Assembly (NCBI GenBank): GCA_021414185.1
Contig: JAIOOZ010000613.1
Location: 1 to 15,931, forward strand
Reading direction: 5' to 3'
DNA from: Betaproteobacteria bacterium
GTDB lineage: Bacteria; Pseudomonadota; Gammaproteobacteria; Burkholderiales; SG8-41
DNA: 15,931 nucleotides
In this document: in pieces, positions 6,958-13,765 of the stretch
Layout of the letters: the number at the start of each line of letters is the position of its first letter
Numbering within the stretch: position 1 is the stretch's first letter
Program-made: the position numbers and the translations under genes
Notes under the pieces: model-generated
What the model was told of the DNA's origin: nothing
Database searches by the model: none
Seen by the model: the letters and a program-made list of their open reading frames with translations, nothing else

Positions 6958-8118
6958 ATGTTTACCTCATTCAGTCTTGCCGGCATCGAGATGCCCGAAC
7001 ACCTGGAGCGACTGCGCGAGGATGTGCGCCGCTTTCTGCGCGCCGAATTCGCGGCAGGTTCGTATACGCGCGACCCCGCCGGCTGGGATCGCTATGACGC
7101 GGCGTTTACGCGCAAGATCGCAGCGCAGGGGTGGATAGGCATGACCTGGCCGCGGGTTTATGGCGGTCATGAGCGCACGTCGCTCGAACGCTACGTGGTC
7201 ACCGAAGAATTGCTCGCCGCCGGCGCGCCGGTGCGCGCGCACTGGCTCGCGGACCGGCAGTTCGGGCCGCTGCTGCTTGCCGCCGGCTCCGAAGCGCAGA
7301 AGCGTACTTATCTGCCGCGGATAGCGGCCGGCGAATGCTTCGTGTGCGTAGGGATGAGCGAGTCCGACTCCGGTTCCGACCTCGCGTCCATCCGCACCAG
7401 GGCCACGCCGACCGACGGCGGCTGGCGGATCTCGGGGCGCAAGGTCTGGACGAGCTATGCGCACAAGGCCCACCTGATGAACCTGTTCGCGCGCACGTCG
7501 CCGTACGATCACGACAATCGTCATGCCGGCGTCACGCAGTTCATCGTCGATCTCGACTGGCCCGGCATCACCATCAACCCGATCATCAATCTGGCGGGCG
7601 ATCACGATTTCAACGAAGTGATTTTCGACGATGTGCTGGTGCCTGACGATCGCGTCATCGGTGCCGTCGGCAGCGGCTGGACGCAGGTTTCCGGCGAACT
7701 CGCGCACGAGCGCGCGGGGTCCGAGCGCTGGCTGAATGCTTACGGCGTGCTCGTGCACCTGCTCGACAGTGCGGGCCCGCATCCCGATCGCGGCGCGCTT
7801 GAGCAGATCGGACGCCTGGTCACGCATCTATGGACGTTGCACCGCATGTCGTTCTCGCTGGCCGGGTTGCTGAACCAGGGCGTGGTGCCCGCGGTCGAGG
7901 CGGCGCTCGTCAAAGATCTCGGCAACCAGTTCGACCAGGACATTCCCGAGGCCGCACGCCGCGTGGTGTCTGCAGAAGCGCGCGCGCGCCTGCCCGCGGA
8001 AGACCCGTTCAATGCGATGCTCGATCGCGCGCTGCTCTATGCGCCGTCGTATCCGATTCGCGGCGGCACCCGCGAAATTCTGCGCGGCATCATCGCGCGC
8101 GGCCTGGGGCTGCGATGA
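6958..8118 (+). CDS. Acyl-CoA dehydrogenase, likely catalytic subunit of a two-subunit enzyme
   Basis: 386 residues. WIGMTWPRVYGGHERTSLE is the N-terminal signature of the FadE26/FadE28-like group, MSESDSGSDLASIRTRA the FAD loop, and GWRISGRKVWTSYAHKAHLM the beta domain. At the C-terminus SYPIRGGTREILRGIIA has Gly where short-chain enzymes carry the catalytic Glu, so the base should instead be Glu251 in GELAHERAGSERW, the alternative position used by isovaleryl-CoA dehydrogenase and close in number to Glu247 reported for mycobacterial FadE26. The start at 6958 fits the family although no Shine-Dalgarno sequence is visible; ATG at 6991 is a weaker option. It overlaps the next dehydrogenase by ATGA, which favours equal synthesis of two subunits. 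Confidence 0.88.
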   Translation: MFTSFSLAGIEMPEHLERLREDVRRFLRAEFAAGSYTRDPAGWDRYDAAFTRKIAAQGWIGMTWPRVYGGHERTSLERYVVTEELLAAGAPVRAHWLADRQFGPLLLAAGSEAQKRTYLPRIAAGECFVCVGMSESDSGSDLASIRTRATPTDGGWRISGRKVWTSYAHKAHLMNLFARTSPYDHDNRHAGVTQFIVDLDWPGITINPIINLAGDHDFNEVIFDDVLVPDDRVIGAVGSGWTQVSGELAHERAGSERWLNAYGVLVHLLDSAGPHPDRGALEQIGRLVTHLWTLHRMSFSLAGLLNQGVVPAVEAALVKDLGNQFDQDIPEAARRVVSAEARARLPAEDPFNAMLDRALLYAPSYPIRGGTREILRGIIARGLGLR

Positions 8119-9206
8119 GCGATACCCAACGGCTGCTGACTGACACCGCGGAGCGCGTTTTCACGGATCTTTGTTCGCGCGAGTGCGCCGAGGCCGCGGA
8201 GGCGGGGACATGGCCGGCGGCGTTATGGCAGGCCCTGAGCGACACGGGACTGGCGGCCGCGGCGGTTTCCGAAGCTCGCGGCGGCGCTGGCGCGGGGCTC
8301 GTCGACTTGTGCGCGCTCGCGCGCGTCGCCGGCCGTCACGCCGGCCCCATTCCGCTGGTCGAAACCTGGCTTGCGGAAACGCTGCTCGCGGCGGCGAATT
8401 TGCCGCCGATTGAAGGGCCGCTCGCCGCCGGTCCGGTCCTGCGTGGCGACACTCTGCGCCTGGAGCGGCGCGGCGGCAATTGGACGGTGAGCGGCACGGT
8501 CAAGCGCCTGCCCGGAGCGCGCCACGCTTCGGCACTGGTGCTTGCCCTTGACGCGGATGATGGCGCGCGCACGGTCGTCGTGCACGACGCCGACAGCAGA
8601 ATCGAAGCCACCAATTACGCGGGAGAACCGCGCGACGACTGGGAATTTAAGCAGCATGTCATTGCCGACGAATGGGTAGGCGCCGCCGGTTACGGCATGG
8701 GCCGCGCCGAGCTCTTCTTTCGCGGCGCACTGTTCCGCACGCAGCAGATGGCGGGCGCCATGGAGCGCGTGCTTGAGCTGACCGTCGCCTACGCGCAGGA
8801 GCGCATACAGTTCGGCAAAGCCATCGGCAAATTCCAGGCCGTGCAACAGCAGATCGCGGCGCTGGCGTCCCAGGTCGCCGCCGGCAGTGCAGTGGCGCAG
8901 GCCGCCGCCGAAGCGAATTCGGCACGACTTGCGCGATTCGAAATTGCAGCGGCGAAGGCGCGCATCGGCGAGGCAGTGGCCGTGGTGGCGGGCGTTGCGC
9001 ACCAGGTGCACGCCGCGATGGGCTTTACGCACGAACACTCGCTGCACCGCAGCACCCGCCGCCTGTGGGCATGGCGCGACGAATTCGGGACCGAGTCGGA
9101 ATGGCAGGCGTGGGTCGGTGCGGTCGCCGTTCAGCTTGGCGGCGATGCGCTCTGGCCATACGTCGTTGCCGCGCGCAAGCCCGATATCGGCGCGGCTCTG
9201 CCATAA
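8115..9206 (+). CDS. Acyl-CoA dehydrogenase, likely partner subunit
   Basis: 363 residues with a low-similarity, Ala-rich N-terminal half. The C-terminal half is clear: AYAQERIQFGKAIGKFQAVQ (Arg and Gln contacting FAD of the neighbouring subunit) and HAAMGFTHEHSLHR followed by RRLWAWRDEFG, typical of the FadE27/FadE29-like partners in heteromeric dehydrogenases for steroid and other bulky side chains. The middle domain loop normally carrying SEPxxGSD is absent; the corresponding stretch is shortened (GPLAAGPVLRGDTLRLERR), so FAD/substrate binding is probably shared with the upstream protein. The start ATG overlaps the upstream stop by 4 bases. I infer an alpha-beta pair acting on a branched acyl-CoA; a separate homomeric enzyme is less likely. 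Confidence 0.87.
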   Translation: MSDTQRLLTDTAERVFTDLCSRECAEAAEAGTWPAALWQALSDTGLAAAAVSEARGGAGAGLVDLCALARVAGRHAGPIPLVETWLAETLLAAANLPPIEGPLAAGPVLRGDTLRLERRGGNWTVSGTVKRLPGARHASALVLALDADDGARTVVVHDADSRIEATNYAGEPRDDWEFKQHVIADEWVGAAGYGMGRAELFFRGALFRTQQMAGAMERVLELTVAYAQERIQFGKAIGKFQAVQQQIAALASQVAAGSAVAQAAAEANSARLARFEIAAAKARIGEAVAVVAGVAHQVHAAMGFTHEHSLHRSTRRLWAWRDEFGTESEWQAWVGAVAVQLGGDALWPYVVAARKPDIGAALP

Positions 9207-9211
9207 ACACG

Positions 9212-9226
9212 GTGCCGGAACGGCAC
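9212..9226 (+). other. Small perfect hairpin between dehydrogenase and CoA-transferase genes
   Basis: GTGCCG, loop GAA, CGGCAC form a 6-bp GC-rich stem in the 45-base gap, ahead of the AGGAGGAAG ribosome binding site of the next gene. It has no T tract, so it is not a convincing terminator. It may modulate transcript stability or be incidental. Confidence 0.25.
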
Positions 9227-9251
9227 GCCAACACCAGGAGGAAGAATCGCG

Positions 9252-10433
9252 ATGAACTCTGCTGCGCCCCACGGACCCCTCGATGCAATACGCGTCCTGG
9301 ATTTCACCAACATGCTGTCCGGCCCGTACTGCACGCGACTGCTCGCCGATCTCGGCGCGGAAGTCATCAAGGTCGAGCCGCCGGCCGGCGACCACAACCG
9401 CAGCCGGCGCCCGGTGCGCAACGGCTACAGCAGCTTCTTCGGGCATCTCAACTGCGGCAAGAAAAGCATCGTTCTCGATCTGAAGACCGCGGCGGGCCGC
9501 GACGCGGCGGCAGGGCTTGCCGCGAAGTCCGACATCATCGTTGAAAACTGGCGGCCGGGCGTCGCCGACCGTTTGGGTGTCGGCTATGCGCAGGTCGTGC
9601 AGACGAATGCCGGCGTCATCTATTGTTCGATTTCCGGCTTCGGCCAGACCGGACCCAATGCGCAGCGCCCCGCGTACGCGCCGATCGTGCACGCTGCAAG
9701 CGGGTTCGATCTCGCGCAGGTTGATTACCAGGGCGGCGGCCGGCCCGCGAATACGGCGACCTTCATTGCGGATGTATTCGGCGGCATGTCCGCGTTCGGC
9801 GCGGTGCAGACGGCGTTGTACAACCGCAAGCAAACCGGCAAGGGCCAGTACATCGATGTCGCCCTGATGGACGCGATGCTCAACCTCCTTGTTTACGAAT
9901 GCCAGGAAGCGCAGGCGCCCACCAGCGAAAAAATCCGCGTCTACCAGCCGCTCAAGACTCTCGACGGCTATGTCGTGGCTGCGCCAACGAGTCAGAAGAA
10001 TTTCGAGCAACTGGCGCGTACCGTCGGTCATCCCGAATGGATACAGGATCCGCGGTTCGCCAAGACCCGCACGCGCGAAGCCAACTGGTCGGAGCTGATG
10101 GGCGTGATTGAACAGTGGACGCAAACCCGTTCGGGCGAGGAATGCGAAAGCGCGCTGCTGGCGGGCGGCGTGCCGTGCACGCGTTACCGGACGGTCGACG
10201 AAGCGATGAACGACGCGCAGATGCAGGCGCGCGGTGGTATGACGCGCGTCAAGGACCGCGTCGGCGAGTACTGGGTGCCCAACGCGCCGTTCCAGATGCC
10301 GGGTTTGCATACGGCGCCGCGGCCACACGTGCCGGAACTTGGCGAGAGCACCGTCGAAGTGCTGGTCGAACTGTTGGGCTATACGCCACAACAGGCGCGC
10401 GCGTGTTCGGGCGACGCAGTGCCTGCCCACTGA
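9252..10433 (+). CDS. CaiB/BaiF family (type III) CoA-transferase
   Basis: 393 residues. The N-terminus AIRVLDFTNMLSGPYCTRLL, DLGAEVIKVEPPAGD and KKSIVLDLKTAAG are textbook for the family, as is SGFGQTGPNAQRPAYAPIV. Asp174 in TFIADVFGGMSAF occupies the catalytic aspartate position, and GKGQYIDVALMDAMLNLL follows. The His and second Asp of the racemase subgroup are not arranged as in the neighbouring racemase-like gene, so transferase is favoured. The start at 9252 follows GGAGGAAG by about 7 bases. It lies 45 bases after the paired dehydrogenases and 28 before the crotonase gene, so it shares their transcript. Likely role: thioesterifying the growth substrate or returning CoA from an end product. 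The donor is unknown. Confidence 0.9.
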   Translation: MNSAAPHGPLDAIRVLDFTNMLSGPYCTRLLADLGAEVIKVEPPAGDHNRSRRPVRNGYSSFFGHLNCGKKSIVLDLKTAAGRDAAAGLAAKSDIIVENWRPGVADRLGVGYAQVVQTNAGVIYCSISGFGQTGPNAQRPAYAPIVHAASGFDLAQVDYQGGGRPANTATFIADVFGGMSAFGAVQTALYNRKQTGKGQYIDVALMDAMLNLLVYECQEAQAPTSEKIRVYQPLKTLDGYVVAAPTSQKNFEQLARTVGHPEWIQDPRFAKTRTREANWSELMGVIEQWTQTRSGEECESALLAGGVPCTRYRTVDEAMNDAQMQARGGMTRVKDRVGEYWVPNAPFQMPGLHTAPRPHVPELGESTVEVLVELLGYTPQQARACSGDAVPAH

Positions 10434-10461
10434 AACCGTTAAACCCTGAGGAGAAATGACA

Positions 10462-11250
10462 ATGACTGCAGAATCGCTGGTCCTGTTCAACGTCGACGAG
10501 CACGGTGTCGCTACCATTACGCTCAACCGGCCCGACAAGTACAACGCTTTCACGAAGGACATGATCGTGCGCTGGGGGGCGCTGCTCGAACAATGCGAAA
10601 GCGATCCGAAGATCAGGGTCGTCGTGCTCACGGGCGCCGGCAAGGCGTTCTGTTCCGGGGGCGACATCAGCGTGCAGAAAGAGCGCGCGAACAATGACGC
10701 ACTCGAGCGCAAGGACTTCCTGTGGCGGCATGTGCATAAAATCGCTTTCATCATGGAGCGCATGGACAAACCGACGATAGCCGCGATCAACGGCACGGCG
10801 CGCGGCGCGGGGCTCGACATGGCGTTGATGTGCGATCTGCGGCTGATGGCAGACTCGGCAATGGTCGCTGAAAGCTATATCAACGTGGGGTTGATCGCGG
10901 GCGATGGCGGTACTTATTACCTGCCGCGCATCATCGGCACGCCGCGCGCGCTGGAGCTGTTCTGGACCGGGCGTGCGATAGGCGCCGAGGAAGCGCTGCG
11001 TATCGGCCTCGTGAACAACGTGGCCGCCCCGGACCAGCTCATGGCCGCGACTTACGAACTGGCGCGCGCGATCGCGAGTCAGCCGTTCGAGGCGGTGCGT
11101 GCCTACAAGCGTTCCGTCTATCAGGGACTCAGCATGCCGCTTGCGGCTCACCTCGACATGGTGTCCTCGCACACCTCGATCCTGCGTGACACGCCGGACC
11201 ACCGCGCCAGGGTGGCGGCGTTTCTGGAACGCAAGCGCCCCGCGAAATAG
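10462..11250 (+). CDS. Enoyl-CoA hydratase/isomerase family protein (crotonase fold)
   Basis: 262 residues. TLNRPDKYNAFT, GAGKAFCSGGDIS (oxyanion-hole strand) and INGTARGAGLDMALMCDLRL (second oxyanion-hole turn) are canonical. In the active-site loop SYINVGLIAGDGGTYYLPRI, alignment on GDGGT puts Tyr where rat crotonase has Glu144, while the Glu164 equivalent is kept in RALELFWTG. Loss of the first Glu with retention of the second is seen in enoyl-CoA isomerases and other non-hydratase members, so calling it a hydratase outright would be unsafe. ATG at 10462 is preferred because GAGGAG lies 8 bases upstream; the in-frame ATG at 10456 is only 2 bases from it. Last gene before the strong hairpin that overlaps its stop codon. 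Confidence 0.88.
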   Translation: MTAESLVLFNVDEHGVATITLNRPDKYNAFTKDMIVRWGALLEQCESDPKIRVVVLTGAGKAFCSGGDISVQKERANNDALERKDFLWRHVHKIAFIMERMDKPTIAAINGTARGAGLDMALMCDLRLMADSAMVAESYINVGLIAGDGGTYYLPRIIGTPRALELFWTGRAIGAEEALRIGLVNNVAAPDQLMAATYELARAIASQPFEAVRAYKRSVYQGLSMPLAAHLDMVSSHTSILRDTPDHRARVAAFLERKRPAK

Positions 11251-11265
11251 CGGGGCGCTTGCGTT
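11228..11265 (+). terminator. Intrinsic-type terminator hairpin overlapping the crotonase stop codon
   Basis: A perfect 16-bp inverted repeat: left arm 11228-11243, 6-base loop GAAATA, right arm 11250-11265. The stop codon TAG (11248-11250) lies at the loop/right-arm junction, so the last codons encode the left arm. The stem is followed by GACATGTTTT, a poor T tract. It probably ends the central operon. The same repeat would also fold in transcripts from the other strand. Confidence 0.7.
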
Positions 11266-11292
11266 GACATGTTTTCGCAGCGAGCGTATCGT
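11264..11292 (+). promoter_or_regulatory. Sigma-70-like promoter for the old yellow enzyme unit
   Basis: A perfect -35 TTGACA (11264-11269), a 17-base spacer and the -10 TATCGT (11287-11292, four of six consensus bases). The first two bases of the -35 are the foot of the terminator stem. Transcription would begin near 11299, exactly where the second operator-like site starts. Motif prediction only. Confidence 0.5.
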
Positions 11293-11298
11293 CAATTT

Positions 11299-11321
11299 GA
11301 ACACCGTTCAGGATATTGAAC
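11299..11321. promoter_or_regulatory. Probable IclR-family operator, copy 2
   Basis: GAAC (11299-11302), ACC, GTTC (11306-11309), 8 bases, GAAC (11318-11321), the same architecture as at 4784-4806. Including flanks (TTGAAC at the left, GAACGC and TGG at the right) the two 31-base segments agree at 23 positions without gaps. It begins at the predicted transcription start, so a bound protein would block initiation or clearance. This argues that the old yellow enzyme unit belongs to the same regulon as the divergent operons. Confidence 0.6.
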
Positions 11322-11402
11322 GCTTGGGCGAGGGCAGGCCGGGCGCAAGGCAGCGGCCGCGATGCTTTCAGGTCGGGTGTGCAAGATCCACGAGGAGTTC
11401 CA

Positions 11403-12572
11403 GTGTCGTCCGCAAGAGCCGCACCTAACGCCGCAATGAACCGCAAGCCGCCCCTGCTTTTTACGCCGCTGGAGATTCGCGGCGTCACGTTGCGCAATCG
11501 CATCGTCGTCTCGCCGATGGCGCAGTACTCAGCGGTCGACGGGTTCGTCACCGACTGGCATTTCGCGCATTTCGCGAAGTTCGCGATGGGCGGCGCCGGC
11601 ATTGTCTTCACCGAGGCCACCAAGGTCGAGCGGCGCGGTCTGGGCACGGTGGGCGACATGGGCATCTGGAAAGACGAGCACATAGAGCCGTTGCGGCGCA
11701 TCAGCGCTTTCATCAAATCGCAGGGCGCGGCAGCGGCGATCCAACTGAATCACGCGGGCCGCAAAGCCGGGACCTACAAGCCGTGGGCCGGATTTGGTCC
11801 GCTCGACCGCAGCGTGCCCGTCGAAGGCGAAGCGCACTGGCCCGTCATCGGTCCGAGCGCGGTCGAATATCTCGAAGGCTGGCCGTTGCCGCGCGCCATG
11901 ACCAAGGCGGACATCCAGGAGGTGCAGGCCAACTGGGTGAAAGCGGCGCAGCGCGCGTTGCAGGCGGGCTTCGACATCGTCGAAGTACACGGCGCGCACG
12001 GTTATCTGATACACGAATTTCTGTCGCCCGCCTCGAACAAGCGCACGGACGAGTATGGCGGCAGCCTGCAAAACCGCATGCGGTTCGCGCTCGAAGTTAC
12101 CGCGGCGGTGCGGGCGGTCTGGCCGCAGGACAAGCCGCTGTTCTTTCGCGTGTCCGCGGTGGACGAGGGCGGCTGGACGCTCGACGATACGGTGGTGCTC
12201 GCGCGCGAGTTGAAGGCGCTCGGCGTCGACGTCGTCGACTGCTCCGCGAGCGGCATCGCCATACGCTCGCCCACCGCGAGCCGGATTGCGCCCAAGCTGG
12301 GTTTTCAGGTGCCGTACGCGGAGCGGGTGCGCAAGGATGCGGGTCTGATGACGATGGCCGTGGGCCTGATCGTGCACGCCAGGCAAGCCGAGGAAATTCT
12401 CGCGCAGGGCCAGGCCGACCTGATTGCCGTCGGGCGTGAGATCCTCTACGACCCGTTCTGGCCCGCGCACGCCGCGCGCGCGCTGGAACACGATACGGAA
12501 TACAACACGTTGCCGGTGCAATACGGTTGGTGGCTCGACCGTCGCAGAAAAACCGGCTACGTTGAAGAATAA
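11403..12572 (+). CDS. NADH:flavin oxidoreductase, YqjM-like old yellow enzyme
   Basis: 389 residues. An FMN TIM barrel that reduces activated C=C bonds of enals, enones or enoyl derivatives with NAD(P)H. LFTPLEIRGVTLRNRIVVSP, IQLNHAGRKAGTYKPW, VEVHGAHGYLIHEFLSP with the substrate-binding pair His196/His199, NKRTDEYGGSLQNRMRFALE, and the phosphate-binding end ADLIAVGREILYDPFW are all typical of the thermophilic-like (YqjM/XenA) class. The Cys that tunes the flavin in YqjM and XenA (SPMCxY) is Ala40 here (SPMAQY). The GTG at 11403 is preferred because GAGGAG lies 5 bases upstream; the ATG at 11436 has no such site and removes 11 residues. Preceded by its own promoter and operator-like site. 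Probably reduces an unsaturated pathway intermediate alongside the FadH homolog. Reduction of a free acid or aldehyde rather than a thioester is possible. Confidence 0.9.
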   Translation: MSSARAAPNAAMNRKPPLLFTPLEIRGVTLRNRIVVSPMAQYSAVDGFVTDWHFAHFAKFAMGGAGIVFTEATKVERRGLGTVGDMGIWKDEHIEPLRRISAFIKSQGAAAAIQLNHAGRKAGTYKPWAGFGPLDRSVPVEGEAHWPVIGPSAVEYLEGWPLPRAMTKADIQEVQANWVKAAQRALQAGFDIVEVHGAHGYLIHEFLSPASNKRTDEYGGSLQNRMRFALEVTAAVRAVWPQDKPLFFRVSAVDEGGWTLDDTVVLARELKALGVDVVDCSASGIAIRSPTASRIAPKLGFQVPYAERVRKDAGLMTMAVGLIVHARQAEEILAQGQADLIAVGREILYDPFWPAHAARALEHDTEYNTLPVQYGWWLDRRRKTGYVEE

Positions 12573-12753
12573 GGCGGTCGCGAGAGGCGCGCCTAATGAA
12601 GCGCGACAATGAGAAAGTGGCCGTAACCATTATTGACTGTTCGATCGTCGCGCCCGATAGCGCATAAGCGACCAGCCTGTCATCGTTGCACGGGCGACCG
12701 GAATTGAGGGTGGTCTGCATAACAACGGGGCGGGGCGGCGCGTGGAGGAGCAA

Positions 12754-13713
12754 ATGAAGTGGGCAGCACTGGCATGTTTGGCATTGGCGGCAGGTGCGCC
12801 GTCGGCGTTGGCTGCACAGGAATACCCGGTGCGCCCGCTGCGGCTCATCATTCCTTATCCGCCCGGCGGCGGCACGGATCTCATCGGACGCATCGTCGCC
12901 AAGCGGGTGGGCGACAGACTCGGTCAAACGGTCGTGGTGGACAACCGCGCGGGCGGCAATGGCGCGATAGGCGCGGAGGCGGCGGCCAGTGGGGCGCCCG
13001 ACGGCCACACCCTGCTCATGATCATTTCGACGCATACCGTGCTGCCCAGCCTGCAGAAGCTTTCGTACGATCTCGTGAAGGACTTTGCGGCAGTTACGCA
13101 TATAGCCGACCTGCCCAACGTGCTTGCCGTGCGCAACGCGCTCCCGGTAACTTCGGTCGCGGAGCTGATTGTGCTCGCCCGCAAAAATCCGGGGCAGCTC
13201 ACGTATGCCGGGGCGGGCTTGGGCGGGCCGTCCCATTTGTCGGCCGCGCTCTTCAACCACATGACGGGCACGCGGATGCTGCATGTGCCATACAAGGGTA
13301 CCGGGCCCGCGACCATCGACCTGCTCGGCGGTCAGGTCGATCTGATGTTCTCGACGTCCCCCGGCATCATTCCCCACATGCGCTCGGGGAAGCTGCGGGC
13401 GCTGGCGGTTACGGACAGCAAGCGTTCGCCGGCTTTGCCCGAGCTGCCGACCATCGACGAAGCGGGCGTCAAAGGCTATGTATTCGTCTCCTGGTACGGC
13501 ATGGTGGTACGCGCGGGCACGCCGGTCAGGGTAATCGACCGCCTGCATGCTGAAAACACGGCGGTGTTGCAGATGCCCGAGGTGCGCCAGCTGCTCGAGG
13601 ATCAGGGCGGGCAGATCACGGGACGTGGTCCCGCCGAGTTCGCGGCTTACCTGCGCGCGGAAATCAAGCGCTGGGCCGGGATCGTCGCGGTGACCCAAAT
13701 CAAAGCCGAATAG
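12754..13713 (+). CDS. Bug/TctC-family periplasmic solute-binding receptor
   Basis: 319 residues. A Sec signal peptide covers residues 1 to about 24 (MKWAALACLALAAGAPSALA, then AQEYPVRP), so the mature protein is periplasmic. YPVRPLRLIIPYPPGGGTDL is the family N-terminus, with the ligand-binding PPGGGTD loop; PGQLTYAGAGLGGPSHL and MLHVPYKGTGPATIDLLGGQ are the other conserved blocks, and GQVDLMFSTSPGIIPHMRSG follows. The ATG at 12754 has GGAGGAG just upstream. These receptors bind small carboxylates and either feed a TctAB-type transporter or sense ligand; no TctA/TctB gene is in the window. The 181-base gap before it has a possible TTGACT-N17-GATAGC promoter (12633-12661), too weak to annotate, and no operator-like site. 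Confidence 0.93.
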   Translation: MKWAALACLALAAGAPSALAAQEYPVRPLRLIIPYPPGGGTDLIGRIVAKRVGDRLGQTVVVDNRAGGNGAIGAEAAASGAPDGHTLLMIISTHTVLPSLQKLSYDLVKDFAAVTHIADLPNVLAVRNALPVTSVAELIVLARKNPGQLTYAGAGLGGPSHLSAALFNHMTGTRMLHVPYKGTGPATIDLLGGQVDLMFSTSPGIIPHMRSGKLRALAVTDSKRSPALPELPTIDEAGVKGYVFVSWYGMVVRAGTPVRVIDRLHAENTAVLQMPEVRQLLEDQGGQITGRGPAEFAAYLRAEIKRWAGIVAVTQIKAE

Positions 13714-13765
13714 CGGGCCTGCTCATGCCGTCGCTATCGGATCATTCTTCATAAAGGACCGCGCC

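Noticed and set aside
8223..10820. An 865-codon open frame on the minus strand
   Set aside because: It lies opposite three well-supported plus-strand genes (dehydrogenase, CoA-transferase, crotonase), is Arg/His/Ala-rich with no recognisable motif, and is the usual antisense shadow of GC-rich coding DNA.
12573..12753. Possible promoter (TTGACT-N17-GATAGC) or operator before the Bug receptor
   Set aside because: The -10 is poor and only a single GTTC half-site is present without the partner half-sites, so it is no better than chance.
12097..13698. A 533-codon open frame on the minus strand
   Set aside because: Antisense to the old yellow enzyme and Bug receptor genes; composition is that of a shadow frame.
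13714..13765. Terminator between the Bug receptor and leuC-type gene
   Set aside because: No stable stem or T tract was found; co-transcription is more likely.
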